This document shows positions 12,415 through 24,286 of a stretch of DNA of 64,000 bases, piece by piece. The position numbers were made by a program, and so were the translations under genes. The DNA lies in contig BSBN01001149.1 of assembly GCA_027924645.1 (NCBI GenBank), forward strand, positions 2,356,001-2,420,000. The letters are read 5' to 3'. The stretch comes from Cunninghamia lanceolata. Taxonomy: Eukaryota > Streptophyta > Pinopsida > Cupressales > Cupressaceae. Numbering within the stretch: the stretch's first letter is position 1; every line of letters starts with the position of its first letter. The notes beneath the pieces were generated by a model. The model saw only the letters and a program-made list of their open reading frames with translations, ran no database searches and was not told where the DNA came from.

Positions 12415-12689
12415 TGAAAACTTACAAACAAATATCTATAAATTTAAACTTAATCTAGAATAGATCTATAAATGATTTAGTTTAAAATATCCATGAATTC
12501 AGAGAGCACGTAATACTTGAAAATTAAACACATGCACAAGTTTATCATATAATATGAACAATCAAATGATGATGCCTCATACCGATGTCTCCTTAAATTA
12601 ATCCAACATTTCCCTAAAATATTATATTCTCCTTCCTACTTCATTCCTCTTTAACCATTTTTTAGAGGGTTTTTGAACTATAGAATTGG

Positions 12690-12697
12690 TATTTATA
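12690..12697 (-). promoter_or_regulatory. TATA box candidate for the unknown minus-strand gene
   Basis: The minus strand reads CTATAAATACC, with TATAAATA at 12697-12690. This is about 80 bp upstream of the proposed start codon (12609-12607), a usual plant promoter spacing that leaves a leader of about 50 bases. Confidence 0.4.
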
Positions 12698-13345
12698 GAT
12701 AAAATATGGAATAATTAGAAAAAAGATCTCACAAAAATTACCAAGAGGAAGTTATGCAAAAAATTACAACATAAAGCTATGTCTAAATTTTTAGATCATT
12801 AAATTCACATAGTGGACAAGGTTGCAGGTTCTAGGTCCTAGTCATACACCAAGGTGTCACTCTACCTAACAAGGTCTCAAGTCGTATCATCATTTTTCTC
12901 AAAATTATAATGGAAGTTACATTTTGACACCTTATATAGTCCAAATTTAAAAGTGCATGCCAAGTGTATTAGATTCCCATTTCTCTATTAATCAGGGTAC
13001 TTCTAGCTTCTAAGTTAAGCTCAATTGTGATGGTGTGACATGAATATGTCTACGTGATGCCCTGACATTATAGGTTCCTGACATTATAGGTTCCTATTTC
13101 TCTTCCTATATTAACTCCAATTTTACTATAGGCTTCTCATGTGTCTCAAAAGAGCGGTACAGATTATGACTTAACTGAACATTGCATGCTACTTTTATAC
13201 TACATTTATTACCAATACTACATTTATAACAATAGTGACCTTGTTAAAGACTACATTTATACCAATACTACAACATTGTATTCCAACAATATGAGTTACC
13301 TTCTGCTGAAGTGTAAAAACCCTAAAATATCATTTTGAAACCTTA
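12698..13345. other. No gene recognised
   Basis: AT-rich spacer upstream of the unknown minus-strand gene. A 21 bp phrase (CCTGACATTATAGGTTCCT and flanks) is duplicated at about 13060-13100. No coding or RNA signal was seen. Confidence 0.4.
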
Positions 13346-14322
13346 TTAAATGTTAATTTCCAAACCCTAATATGAGAATTTGAAACCCTAAAATGTCATT
13401 TTAAAACTCTATTACGTGAATTTTTAAACCCTAATACATCATTTTGATACCCTAAAAGGTGAAAAGTTCAAAGCCCTAAACATCTACTTTAGAACCCTAA
13501 AATTTATATTTGAAACCCTAAATTGTGGATGTCAAGTTCCCTAAATTGTAAATTTGAAACTATAAAATGTGGATGTCAAGGGTAGAAGAATGTTTTCCTC
13601 AATATTTTTAAATGAACTAAGGGTAGGCGAAGGATTAAGGAATGATCCCAACTTCATATAAGATTGCACACCGTATGTCGATATGCGACTATATTAATCC
13701 ATCTACTAGAATGGACCCAAAACTAAATGAGAATTAGCATAGGTCTACAAATGTCACCATTGCACTAGTTAATACATGTTGATGTTATCTAAATCATATT
13801 TAATTGTGAAACTAAAACAAGAGGAGAGAAAATTAAATGTTAATTTCCAAACCCTAATATGAGAATTTGAAACCCTAAAATGTCATTTTAAAACTCTATT
13901 ACGTGAATTTTCAAACCCTAATACATCATTTTGATACCCTTAAAAGGTGAAAACTGAAGCCCAAAACATCTACTTTAGAACCCTAAAATTTATATTTGAA
14001 ACTCTAAATTGTGGATGTCAAGTTCCCTAAATTGTAAATTTGAAACTATAAAATGTGGATGTCAAGGGTAGAAGAATGTTTTCCTCAATATTTTTAAATG
14101 AACTAAGGGTAGGTGAAGGATCAAGGAATGATCCCAACTTCATATAAGATTGCACACCGTATGTTGATATGCAACTATATATTAATCCATCTACTAGAAT
14201 CCAGACCCAAAACTAAATGAGAATTAGCATAGGTCTACAAATGTCACCATTGGGTGCTAGTTAATACATTGATGTTATCTAAATCATATTTAATTGTGAA
14301 ACTAAAACAAGAGGAGAGAAAA
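13346..14322. repeat. Recent tandem duplication, about 488 bp x 2, with CCCTAAA motifs
   Basis: Copy 1 (13346-13832) and copy 2 (13833-14322) match nearly base for base with few substitutions and short indels. The left half of each copy is a run of degenerate AAACCCTAAA phrases about 30 bp apart, resembling the C-rich strand of the plant telomere repeat. The right half is unique sequence ending GAGGAGAGAAAATT. Similarity between copies is high enough to suggest a recent event. Confidence 0.85.
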
Positions 14323-14767
14323 TTATTTATTGAAGTAAAATATAGATGCAAATTTGTTATTCCAAGTTTAAAATCTTATGGCCATAGTGCATCAAACGTG
14401 TTGGATAAACACTATGGACTCAAGGGAAGCAGGTAAAACAAGTATATAACTAGAACAACACAGGCTATAGAAAACACATCCTCATTGGTCCATCATTTAA
14501 ATGTATCATGAAGGTATCAAGGATGGAAGGATCACATGTCACAAAAGATTATCCAAGCTTCTAGATAGGTTGAATCAAAAAGGTATATATCACTATTTAC
14601 ATGCTCAAACCCTAATCAAGATATGATAGGAAAAGATAAACAAGGACATGAATGCAAACCGTAGGTAAATCTATTTAAGAAAAAGATAAAAACTTGAGAA
14701 ATTAGATCTAAGAACTGTAATTAAAAAAAGGCCAAACCAGTACTATAAAATCCTAGGTGATGGAATG
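14323..14767. other. No gene recognised
   Basis: AT-rich spacer between two repeat blocks. A 60-codon open frame runs from the duplication into this stretch but has no recognisable motif, so it is not called. Confidence 0.35.
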
Positions 14768-15290
14768 TCAAGTTCACTAATAAATATAAAGGAAATCCAT
14801 TTGACTATTACTGGATACAATTTCAATACATCTAATAGTTGTGTTACACAAAATGAACCACTAGTCAATGATCATAGTGCCTTACACTTGAAGATGATTG
14901 GGGTCCATTAGAATTTATATCTTATAGTTTTGGTGAGTATCATGTGGATCTTAAAAGGCTTATGGTATTCCATTATTAAATACATATGACCAAATATCGT
15001 TCTATTTTAATATGGACCCTTAAATAATGTGATATTTCATAGAATGGAAAGAGTCTAGGAGTTTAATATGGTTCATATACATTACACTCAAGTGAAAACT
15101 ATGGTCAGGTTCACAAATAAATGTAAAGGAATATCATTTAACTATTATTAGATACTTGTAATTTTGATATATCTAACAATTAAGTGACACAAAATTAACC
15201 CCTAAGATCAATGATCATAATGTTTTACAAGAAGATGATTTGGGTCCATTAGACTTTATGTCTTATATTTTTGGTGATAGCAACCTTACT
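14768..15290. repeat. Older diverged direct repeat, offset about 336 bp
   Basis: The segment from 14768 (TCAAGTTCACTAATAAATAT) to about 14945 recurs from 15104 (TCAGGTTCACAAATAAATGT) to about 15280 with many substitutions and small indels. Shared landmarks are AATGATCATA, GAAGATGATT and GGTCCATTAGA. It is more diverged than the neighbouring 488 bp duplication. Confidence 0.7.
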
Positions 15291-15537
15291 AGCATATCAG
15301 ACAGGAACTTCTAATAGCCAACAATGACAGATATCAAAGATAGGGTATAGTCTTATAGCCAACAATGACAAATAAAAAATAGGGTATATAGTTTTATATG
15401 ATTCCTCAATATTCATCTTGGTACATTTAGTGTACCCTAAGTTAATCATCAACATTGAAGCATCTACATGCCTCCTCTTGATACATTTTCATCTTCAAAC
15501 TTATCCCTTTTATCATTATATTACATATACTAATTTG

Positions 15538-15835
15538 GTTTTTTAGGGTTTGGGTTTTTAGGGTTTGTAGGACAACATGGTTTTAGGGTTTATAGTTTGG
15601 TTTTTTAGGGTTTATAGTTTACATTTTTAGAGTTTGCAGTACAACATGGTTTCAGGGTTTATAATTTGGTTTTTTAGGGTTTATAGTTTAGGTTTTTAGG
15701 GTTTGTAGTACAACATGGTTTTAGGGTTTATAGTTTTAGTTTTTTAGGGTTTATAGTTTAAGTTTTTTAGGGTTTGCAGTAACATGGTTTTAGGGTTTGC
15801 AGTAACCTGGTTTTAGGGTTTGCAGTAACATACAA
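15538..15835. repeat. Minisatellite rich in TTTAGGG telomere-like motifs
   Basis: About four units of roughly 70 bp are marked by ACAACATGG at about 15571, 15641, 15711 and 15781. Each contains TTTTAGGGTTTATAGTTT variants, giving eleven exact TTAGGGTTT strings in 300 bp. The motif is the plant telomere sequence but interrupted, so this is an interstitial telomere-like repeat and not a true telomere array. Confidence 0.8.
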
Positions 15836-16138
15836 TCACAAAATTCTAATAACAAGTAAAACCCTTAAATAACAAATAAAACCCTAATTTTCATTTTAAC
15901 CCTACAATTAGGAAAAAAACATTTAAAACACGTTAAAGATAGGTAGAGAACCAACCTGGAAGAGCTCGAGGGTGACGAGGTGGCGGGAGGAGGTGAGAGG
16001 GCAAAAAAAACTATGTTGTTTCCCTTGTCTGGTGCTTGACAACGCGTACCCATTTCTTGGTGTCCGCTGTCACTGTCGTCCTCTGTGGGTGAAAATGAGC
16101 CCGTAGAGCTCTTTTTTTTAAAATATATAATTTTTTGA

Positions 16139-16265
16139 AAATGGGTACCCGTTTAGGCTCGGGTGCCCGTTGCTAAACGGGTACCTGTTACTAAACGGGT
16201 ACCTGTTTAGGCTCGGGCGCCCATTCCTAAACGGGTACCCGTTTCTTTGAAAACGGGTACCCGTT
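16139..16265. repeat. Cluster of palindromic GGGTACCC repeats (copy 2)
   Basis: Seven palindromic units (GGGTACCC, GGGTGCCC, GGGCGCCC, GGGTACCT variants) lie in about 125 bp, separated by GTTTAGGCTC or GTTNCTAA linkers. The core AACGGGTACCCGTT is identical to that in the cluster at 1691-1790. A single related TGGGTACCCA follows at 16323. The block is GC-rich within AT-rich DNA. Confidence 0.75.
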
Positions 16266-16609
16266 ACCGGTGGCATTTTTTTTGCCCGCGCGACTTCCCC
16301 TATATGTGGACCCAGTTTCTTGTGGGTACCCATAGTAGTGTTGTGATGCTCACAACATGCCCCATTTTACTCCTTAGCAAAATGAGGACCCCCTCCTGAA
16401 GCTGGTTTGCTTTGCTCGTTGGTGTGGTTTGTTTGGTGGTAAAGGGAAAAGGAGCTGAAAATACAAACCTTGTTAAAAATAGGGAAAATTTGCATTTAAG
16501 TACTAGGTCAAAATACAGGTGAATTCCTTGTTGAAAATAAACAGGGGTTGCTTTTTGAATTATTCTGAAATTTGCTGTATTCTGCAAGTTATTGTTGTTT
16601 CTGGTAAGT
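16266..16609. other. No gene recognised
   Basis: Spacer between the palindrome cluster and the TTGTATA repeat field. No convincing open frame or conserved motif. Confidence 0.35.
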
Positions 16610-18110
16610 GTACAATCAGAGGGTTTGTGCCTTGTATACAAAGTTCTTTGTATATGCAAAGTCATCTCATATACAAATACGTTTGTATATCGTGCTTTTG
16701 TGTTGGTCGCAAAAGGGGAGGTCGTCGGGTTTTCTTATGTTGTTGCTTTTTCCTTGTATGCACTTAAGGAATGTTTTATACATACATACAGGGTGGACCC
16801 GAAAGGAGTTAGGTTGGAATGTATACACGTTGAATTCCGCTATGTATATTTCAGTTTGTATATTTGGCAAATGGAAAGCATACAAGTAAATATACAAGGG
16901 ATTATACATAGCGCGGAATTAAGGAGGTATTAAAATTGGTATAATCGATGTATGTTTGGCACTTGTATATTTGGCGGATGCGAAATATACAATCAAGAGA
17001 TACAAAGAATCATATACATCGCGGAATTGAAATGTTATCAAATGGTGCATAATGATTGTGTACGTTGGGTTTTGTATGCAAGGTATCGGGAGGCATGCGT
17101 TCCACTTTATACAACGCAAGTTTGAGGTTAAAGCAAATTTTGGTAAGTACAATGTATCAGGACTTAATGAATATCAGGTATACATTGTATTTTATACAAG
17201 GTGGAATTAAGAAAGGTTCAAAGTACAAGTGAATAAATAGTTAAGTCCGTCGCTTGTATATCGTGGTTTGTATATTTAGATGAAATGAAATATACAACGA
17301 AATATACAAGCACTTTATACAAGCCAGAATCGAAGCAATTATGGAATAAAGTTAAACTGTTGTATGTTTTTTGCCTTTTGTATGTTTCAGGATATGTAAG
17401 GTAAAATATACATTCTTTTGTGTACATTGCGGAACCAAAGAGTTATCAATTGGAGTTAAGTGGTTGTATACTTCCGTGCTTGTATATGTTCCAAAAGATA
17501 CATTGATCTATACATACAAGCCGGAACTCAAGGAAATTGAAATAAGACAAATACAATGCATTGCATCTGAATTGTATATGAACATATACATTGAGTTGTA
17601 TACATCACAGACTTGAGAGGTAAATTGAGTTAGAATTATGAGAGGGTTGGGGTCCGAAAGTGATGCAAAAGTTATATGCATCGCGGGGATGCATAAGTTT
17701 GAAAGGTAAAGTGGACCCCACCAGTTGTATATTAGTTTTTGTATGTTTACAATGTATATCCGATATACAAACTAATATACATACAAGCCAGATGTCAGAA
17801 AAAAGTTAAAAACAAAGAAGTCCTTGTATATTTGGGGTTTGTATGTTTATAATGTACAATCCCGATATACAAAGAATCAAAGGGCATTGCGAAAGAATAA
17901 AGGGTAAAGAGTGTTTGTATAATGGGTTTGTATATGCGATTATACAATAGAGGATACAAGCAAGATATACAAACCAAAAGATACAAAGAGGTATGGAAAG
18001 TGGAAAAGGCAAAAGTGTTAGTTGGTTCTTTACACAAAATGTTTATATGTTTTTTAAAGATACAACGAAGAAATACAAAGAGAACATACAATGAAATATA
18101 CATAGAAAAG
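16610..18110. repeat. 1.5 kb field of TTGTATA / TATACAA inverted pairs
   Basis: A degenerate tandem array with a period near 100-115 bp. Typical unit order is TTGTATATTTGG, a short spacer with GAAATATACAA, then ATACAAAGAA and TATACATCGCGGAATTGAA. Unit starts are visible near 16853, 16965, 17068, 17160, 17261, 17375 and 17479, fading to about 17920. Because both TTGTATA and its complement recur, every unit can fold on itself. The many open frames over this block on both strands are byproducts of the repeat. It lies just upstream of the decayed retroelement-like gene at 18688 and may be its leader. Confidence 0.7.
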
Positions 18111-18687
18111 AATGTATGCAGAATTTGACTAACGGTAATAAAGGGTTCAAAAAACATAAACACTGAATTGAAAGCTGAAACCGTAGCGCATTAATGGCTG
18201 TAATTAATGCAGCCCTAACACTCAAGAAAAGAAGGATTTAATGAGGGTTAGGGCAATTTTATTGTTATTTTGCTTTCGAGATATACTGTTAAGACTGAAA
18301 ATTGCAGAAAAGAAGACTGTTGCAGTAATTGAGCAGAATTTACCAGAGCGGCAGAGCTACAGTAGCTGAAAAGGGTAAAAATGGTAAAGTAAGTCAACAA
18401 CAATGGTAAACAGTCGCGAAAAATAGGTATTTATCCAAAACGCCGTTTCCATTTCTAATGATAAAAAGTGAAGTCAATTCCAGTAATTTCAGTTTCAAAA
18501 TACATGTATTTGTCATAATTACTGTTTTAATTGTTAAATTAGCTAAATAGAGCTTAGTCCATTTAAAGGTAAAATGACAGAAAAGGATAAATGAGGTTAG
18601 GGTAAATTGGTAGAAATTGAGATACATAGTAAAAAAACCCTAAACATGAATATGAAGCGAAGATTGAGAAATGTACGTTTCCACAGG
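18111..18687. other. Leader-like spacer before the decayed retroelement gene
   Basis: No coding sequence. The short inverted pair GCCCTAAC and GTTAGGGC lies near 18208-18253. An acceptor-like TTTCCACAG directly precedes the ATG at 18688, so part of this stretch may be a leader intron. Confidence 0.35.
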
Positions 18688-21600
18688 ATGGCCCCAAAAC
18701 AAAAGAAGGATGCAGGGGCCAAGGAAAAGAAAGAGAGAAAACCATGGAAAGAACCAGAGAAAGAGGAATTGCCTCTGCACAGAGGTTATCCGTCCCTGAT
18801 TAGTGAAGTTGGAGTGGGCACTGACACAAACATAGGGACCTACGATGCTGAAGATATCCTGAAGAAGATCACCACTGCGGATGCAACTCCAGACATGAAG
18901 TGTATCTAGGAGAGTGCGTTATACCGAGCTGCGGGTTTCCCATTGGCGATGGAGGCCAGGGATTTGTGCTTAGACTGTGTAATTATGTATAACCTGAGTA
19001 CCAAGATGGTTATGCTATATGATAAAGTAATTGTTGATTTGACTCCAGAAGGAATTGCTAACACTTTTGGGTTGGACATCACTGATAAGATGACAGACAT
19101 TGATATTGATAAATACAATGAGGGCTTCTACACAAATGAGAAGGAATGTAAAGGGAAAATATTCCATGGGTGGTATAATGCAGAGAACAAACCAAAGGCT
19201 GTGGCCAGGATACCCAAGAACTTAATGAGGATATGCTTCAAGGAGGAGATTTATTTGATGGTCACCATGAGCATGCTAGTTGGATTAAGGGATGGAACCA
19301 GGTGTGAACCATGGATGTTCACAGTTATTGAATTTATAAGGTTAGGACAAAAGGACCAAGGGCAAATCCACTGGGCCAAGGCCATTAGTACTACTATTTG
19401 GAGGCAGGCCATGAGGAGGCAACAGAAAAGCCTACCCTTCTATCTATCTTCTTATGTGTTATATGCATGTGCTGCAGAGGTTAGGCCTTATATTCATGGA
19501 ATAGAAAGGGTAGGTACCTTGGGAAGTGGTCCAGATCAAAAGTTAGTATATGAGCATTACCCCGTCTTGTAGGGGGAAAATACAATGAAGAGCTTTGCTC
19601 TGGTTAATGATATTTTTTTATACCTACATGGTGAGGATATTGAGAGAGGAACCAGGCAAAAGATTGTCTAAGGATGCAGAAAGTGCCATTGGATTGCACA
19701 GTTCTTGGTTCATACAATTTAAATAGTTCACTTACATAAGGACTGAGGGCTTTGAAGGGAAGCCATTTATGCTTCCCAGGTATCCTTCTGATAAACTAAT
19801 AGTACTAGAGTTTTCAAGGCAAAACTTGAATATTTTGAGGATGTACAAGAAGAAATTCAATAACAGGGGAAATGTAAGGTTACCATGGGCTATTGGGAGG
19901 AACTCCTGTTACAGTGAGGAAGTTGCTAGTTATTCAGAGCAGGAGCTGAGATATTATGGTTTCAAAGAATTTAATTTAACAAGGAAATTTGATCCCTTCC
20001 ACAGAATCCAAAATTTTGTAAATAAAAAATACAAACATCAAATACATATTGAGGATTTCTGGGTAGACTGCAAAAATGATAAAGAGGTGAGGAAAAGAGC
20101 CCACAAAAGGTTGACCATAGAATAGATGAAGTCTATTGGCAAACATATATGTGCCTCTTGAAGTACAAGATGATGATAGACTGTTACACCATAGTTATGC
20201 ACAGGCAAGGCGGGCTCCCATTACAGAGCCGGATTGGTCAAAGCCATGGAATACATCTCTTGATGTATTGTTTGAACCAATAATTTTGTTTTCAAAAGCA
20301 TGGCTGAAGGATAAAATTGAGGAACTTAAAGTTGAGGGTATAACAATTACATACCCACAAAAGGGAAGGAAAAGAAAGATAGAGCCCACTAAGGACTTAC
20401 AGTGCTTCTATGAGAAGAAAAGAAAAAATGTTGAAGCAAGGATAGTCGAAAAGGATAAAAATGCTACACTAATGGATCCCTATGCATCAGAAACATTTGT
20501 GGATCCAAAATCCATGAGCCATGAATTAAGTCCAGAGGAAGCACAGGCTGCCAGTAGGGTGGCAGGACAACAGCCAATGAGGGTAATCCCAATAAGTTTG
20601 TCTAAGGGTGAGTCTTTGAAACCAAAAGATACAATTGGAGCCCAAGAAGTAGGGGAGAAAATGAGAAGTATATCTAGTACTTCTACTCCAATGGAACCAG
20701 GACAAACATTCATAAAGTTGAAAACAGAGCTGGCCGAGGAGAAACAACAAGAATCAGGAGCACAAAAGGACAAGCAGACTGTGCACATTGTGAACATTGT
20801 AAGCAGTGACAGTGAGGAAGGAGTGATGTTTAGAGGGAAAGAAATTGACATAGGGGAAGCCTTCAGTGATTCCCAAAGTGAAGAGGAAGAGTCAAGTGAT
20901 TTCCTCAGTGAAGAGGAAGAATCAAGCCTGCAAGGTGAAATGGAAACAGGGCATAACACGAAGCCTGAAGAAGAACAAGTACAGGAAGAGGTAGGATCAT
21001 TAGATCTATTTGGTACCTTAGTTCCACCAGAGATCATCAAGCACGTGCAGGAGGAAGCACACAAAATTGAAGAGGTCAAAAAAATGGCATCTGATGAGAA
21101 AACACAAGATGACACCTCAGAGGTCGATGCTTTAGACATGCTAAATATGTATGGGGAGCAGGGTGAAGAACAGGAAAATATAGAAAGCTTGCAAACCCAA
21201 GAAGAGGAAGTTAAGGAGGACGAGATAAAGGCCAGCTCACCAATACATCCAGAACAACCACAGACAGGAAATACAGAGGCAGAAGATAAAATAGATGATA
21301 AACAAGAAGAAGATTTGAACAGGCCAGATAGTGAATAGATACATGCAGGAGATGATCAGAAAGAGAAGTCATCAGCAGAAAAAACACCTGAGGAGGAGGA
21401 TTAAGAAAGGGGAAATATTGAGGAAGAAGAGGAAGAAAATGAGGTTGGATCAAAAGAGCAATCAAATAATCCCATAGATCAGGAGCTCCCACTTCAGCAG
21501 GAACAACTAGAAGAACAACAAGAGGAACCACTTCAACAACAAGAACAACAGCAAGAGCAACAACCTGAACAGCAGCAGCAGGAGGAAATTGGAATAGATA

Positions 21601-22810
21601 AACCTCATGAAGAGGTGATTGATGCAGAGAAAGTTGCAGAAGGCATAAAAGAGGCGCCTACCTGGCTGGAAGGAGAGATAAGGTAGGAGAAGAAGGAAAT
21701 ACATTTGGCTCCTATTGACATCAAAAGCTTATTAGGTGAGAAAACTACTCCAAGAAAAGAAAAGAGAAAAGCGAGGACGGTGTCTGCAATACAGAGAGGT
21801 CGAAATGGATCCAGAACTTTGAACCTAGCTATACCACAAAAGGAGAAAGAAAAAGGTGAGATTACCCTGGAGGAATACAAGATACTTAATCTAGACCTTG
21901 GGCATTCCACAAGGGAACAACACATCACTGAGTGGAAAGATATGAACTAGGTGACAGCAGAAATGTTGAGGAAAGACAAAAATAAACAGGAGGTATTGAA
22001 AGGACACATTGTCCAACTCCAGCAATTCATTAAGGGGGTATTTGACCCTAGTGCCACAATGCCTGACTTACCTGCTGACATAGCGATAGTATCTAAGGAG
22101 GAAGTACAGGACATGGAAAACAAAAGGTTCAAGGCCAACATTTTTGACGAATGGCTCAATGATTTTTTACAAAAGGGTGAACAAATAATAGGACAGGCTG
22201 TGAAGAGTTGGAAGGTAACGGTAGAAGAAAAGAATAAGTGTATAACACTTACACATAGCTGCCAAGTAAGAAAAGAAGAATGCACATCTGAGATTGAATA
22301 GTTGATAGTGATTGAGACAAGAGCTGAAGAATTGATAAATGAGGGAGCACTCAATTTCACATTGGCAAGTCAAGTGCCACGAATGATTTTGGAGCTCAGA
22401 TTTGAGGAAGATAACCTCAAAATAAATATAGTAGTCATGCAGGAGATGGAGAAAAAGGCAGAAGGGATGATCAAAATGCATAATAAAATCATGGAAAGAC
22501 TCCTACAGTATGAATGTGCAGAGATGCCAGCCTATGACTTAGACAGAGCATTGACAGAGTTCAGGGCCATATTCACACCCTGTATAGAAAATCCCAATGT
22601 AATTCTCAGCAAGCAAATGATGGATACATTGATGGAAGAAAGAGCCAAAATGAAGAAGTACAAGAAAAGAACAGAGGGCTCAGAAGACAAAGAAAGGAGT
22701 TGAAAGAAAAGGTGATGATGCAACAGTATATTTTTGCAAAAAGTCCAGGAGGGGACCGTACCTTTGTGGAGGGTGTAATTGACAACTTTGGGAAATATTT
22801 AAAAAAGTGA
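18688..22810 (+). pseudogene. Long retroelement-like ORF, decayed mostly by TAG codons
   Basis: The start is ATG 18688 (MAPKQKKDAGAKEKKERKPW). Frame 1 runs to about 19660, frame 2 to 20125, frame 0 from 20136 to about 22690, and frame 2 again to TGA at 22808-22810. The protein order is a lysine-rich head; a globular domain (LYRAAGFPLAMEARDLCL, LTPEGIANTFGLDI); an arginine/lysine-rich segment; a long acidic glutamate/glutamine-rich region (QQEQQQEQQPEQQQ); and a coiled-coil-like tail ending DNFGKYLKK. In-frame stops are TAG at 18907, 19570, 19724, 20123, 21336, 21684, 21948 and 22299, and TAA at 21402. No protease, reverse transcriptase or integrase motif is present, so this looks like the extra ORF of a non-autonomous or truncated LTR retroelement. 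The family is not recognised. Confidence 0.6.
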
Positions 22811-22929
22811 AAAGGTGATCAGGAGCAAAGCATTTTGAGAGGAAATCAAATGAAGAGCCTTGGCGAGAAAGGGTCACCTAAAATGGGAATCTTATTTATG
22901 AGAGATTCCAAGAGCATCCTTTGAGCGGA

Positions 22930-23310
22930 GACGATGCCAAGTCACGGATTGGCACACGGTTATGAAATGAAGGTGCACCATGGGTCAATAATAAAAAGGA
23001 CCTTAACCGTAGAATTGTGGTTGTAACCATTTTGTGGAGGTTGTAACCATTTTGTGGGGTTTGTAACCATAGCATGGGAGGGAATTCAAATTCTATATAA
23101 GAGCATTGCTACTTGTATATTGTTTACACAGGGATTTTTAGCATTTAGCCAGAAATTGTAAATTCTTTCTAAGAATTTTGGAGTAGAATATTTTAGTTTA
23201 GAGGAGGTCGCCTGTTGTCTGCATTAAGGAATACGTGGAATATCTAGCTTGCTTAATGTATCTGTAAAGTACTGTAAGTTTTTTGGTATATTTGATTAAT
23301 AAAGCTAAGA
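22930..23310 (+). promoter_or_regulatory. LTR-like promoter and poly(A) region
   Basis: The phrase GTTGTAACCATTTTGTGG repeats three times (about 23020-23075). It is followed by a TATA box (CTATATAAG, 23093-23101) and about 200 bp later by AATAAA (23298-23303). A promoter closely followed by a poly(A) signal is the layout of an LTR with its R region. The strand agrees with the decayed ORF at 18688-22810, so this may be its 3' LTR. Neither LTR edge nor a 5' partner could be identified. Confidence 0.35.
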
Positions 23311-24042
23311 GTCATTCATACATTATAAATCTTGTATGACTGTGTTTTGAATATAAGCGAATCTGGAAGTCTGTGTCTATTTTCTGAGTGTCTTCTAGCT
23401 CTTCCTTGCATTTAAAATAATTCCTCTTAAAGCTCGCAATCTTGAATGTAATATTCGTGAACATACTCAGGATATTTGCATTTAACGATTTAGTCTGCTG
23501 GTTTAATTGAATCTGTTGTATTTCTTACTGTGTGCATAACGGAACATTTAAATCCTGTAGTGAATGATGGTGAATTTAAATTTCTCTAAGTTTTCCCAAC
23601 AACTCTGAAATACTCAGCTTAAACATTGAAATCCAAAGGAGATTATCTGACATTTGAAGAATTTTAAGAGCAATAAGTTGATATTTGATAATCTTCATAA
23701 ATATTTGAAAAGCAAAGCATGTTTGAATATAAATCATATAAAGCTTTGAGGTACAGTAACAATCTTATGCAAAATGAATGACTAGAAAGTTGATATTTGT
23801 GTTAGTTTGCATAATAAGAGTCCAGTAAGTCATAAACTCACTTTAAATCACGTAAGGCCCCTTGTTTATTACAGCTTCATAATAACCTACTAAACAGTCC
23901 AACAGGTCAAGACCTGACCAATAAGGAAACTTGGGATTAAGTAATCTTAGTTGATTCCTTAATATCTTTCAAGATAGTTAGGTTCATTTATGAATTTTAA
24001 CTTTTGTTATGACTATGTAAAAATAATCATCAACAAGTAGTT

Positions 24043-24138
24043 GTACTTGTCATTTGCTATGTCAATTGTCTATTCGATTTCTACTAAGATGTACTTGTCA
24101 TTTGCTATGTCAATTGTCTATTCGATTTCTACTAAGAT
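24043..24138. repeat. 48 bp perfect tandem duplication
   Basis: The unit starting GTACTTGTCATTTGCTATG and ending TTTCTACTAAGAT is present twice in direct succession. It lies about 60 bp upstream of the USP terminal exon acceptor, near where a branch point would be expected. Confidence 0.9.
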
Positions 24139-24195
24139 AAAAATCCATGAGTTATTATGAGTTTGGTTAATGATTTGAATCTCATAATTTTACAG

Positions 24196-24286
24196 GTTAC
24201 CTTTTGGCAGTGTGAGTGAACATTGTGTTCGGCGTGCACAGTGCTCTGTTGTTGTTGTCAAGAACCAGAAAAGTAGAGCTCAATGA
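24196..24286 (+). CDS. Universal stress protein, last coding exon
   Basis: After the acceptor TTTTACAG (AG at 24194-24195), the first base completes the arginine codon begun at 747-748. The exon then reads LPFGSVSEHCVRRAQCSVVV and ends NQKSRAQ-TGA at 24284-24286. GSVSxxCVRxAxCPVVVVK is the characteristic C-terminal strand of plant USPs. Joined to the exon at 648-748 the nucleotide-binding signature is complete: GHHG, nine residues, then GS. No stop or frameshift interrupts either exon, so the gene is probably functional. Confidence 0.85.

Noticed and set aside
13346..14322. Two direct repeats as LTRs of an element
   Set aside because: The copies are directly adjacent with no interior, so this is a tandem duplication.
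16139..16265. CRISPR-like array
   Set aside because: The units are palindromic, variable and without unique spacers, and the DNA is plant nuclear.
16519..18225. About a dozen overlapping open frames of 60-120 codons on both strands
   Set aside because: They all lie on the TTGTATA/TATACAA repeat field; the repeat keeps frames open by chance and no frame has a domain or splice context.
20480..22723. Several Ser/Leu-rich minus-strand frames
   Set aside because: Antisense shadows of the acidic, Glu/Gln-rich decayed ORF.
18688..22810. Amber suppression or a recoded TAG in the retroelement-like ORF
   Set aside because: Eight TAG sites plus a TAA and at least three frameshifts are better explained by decay; retroelements that use readthrough need one programmed site.
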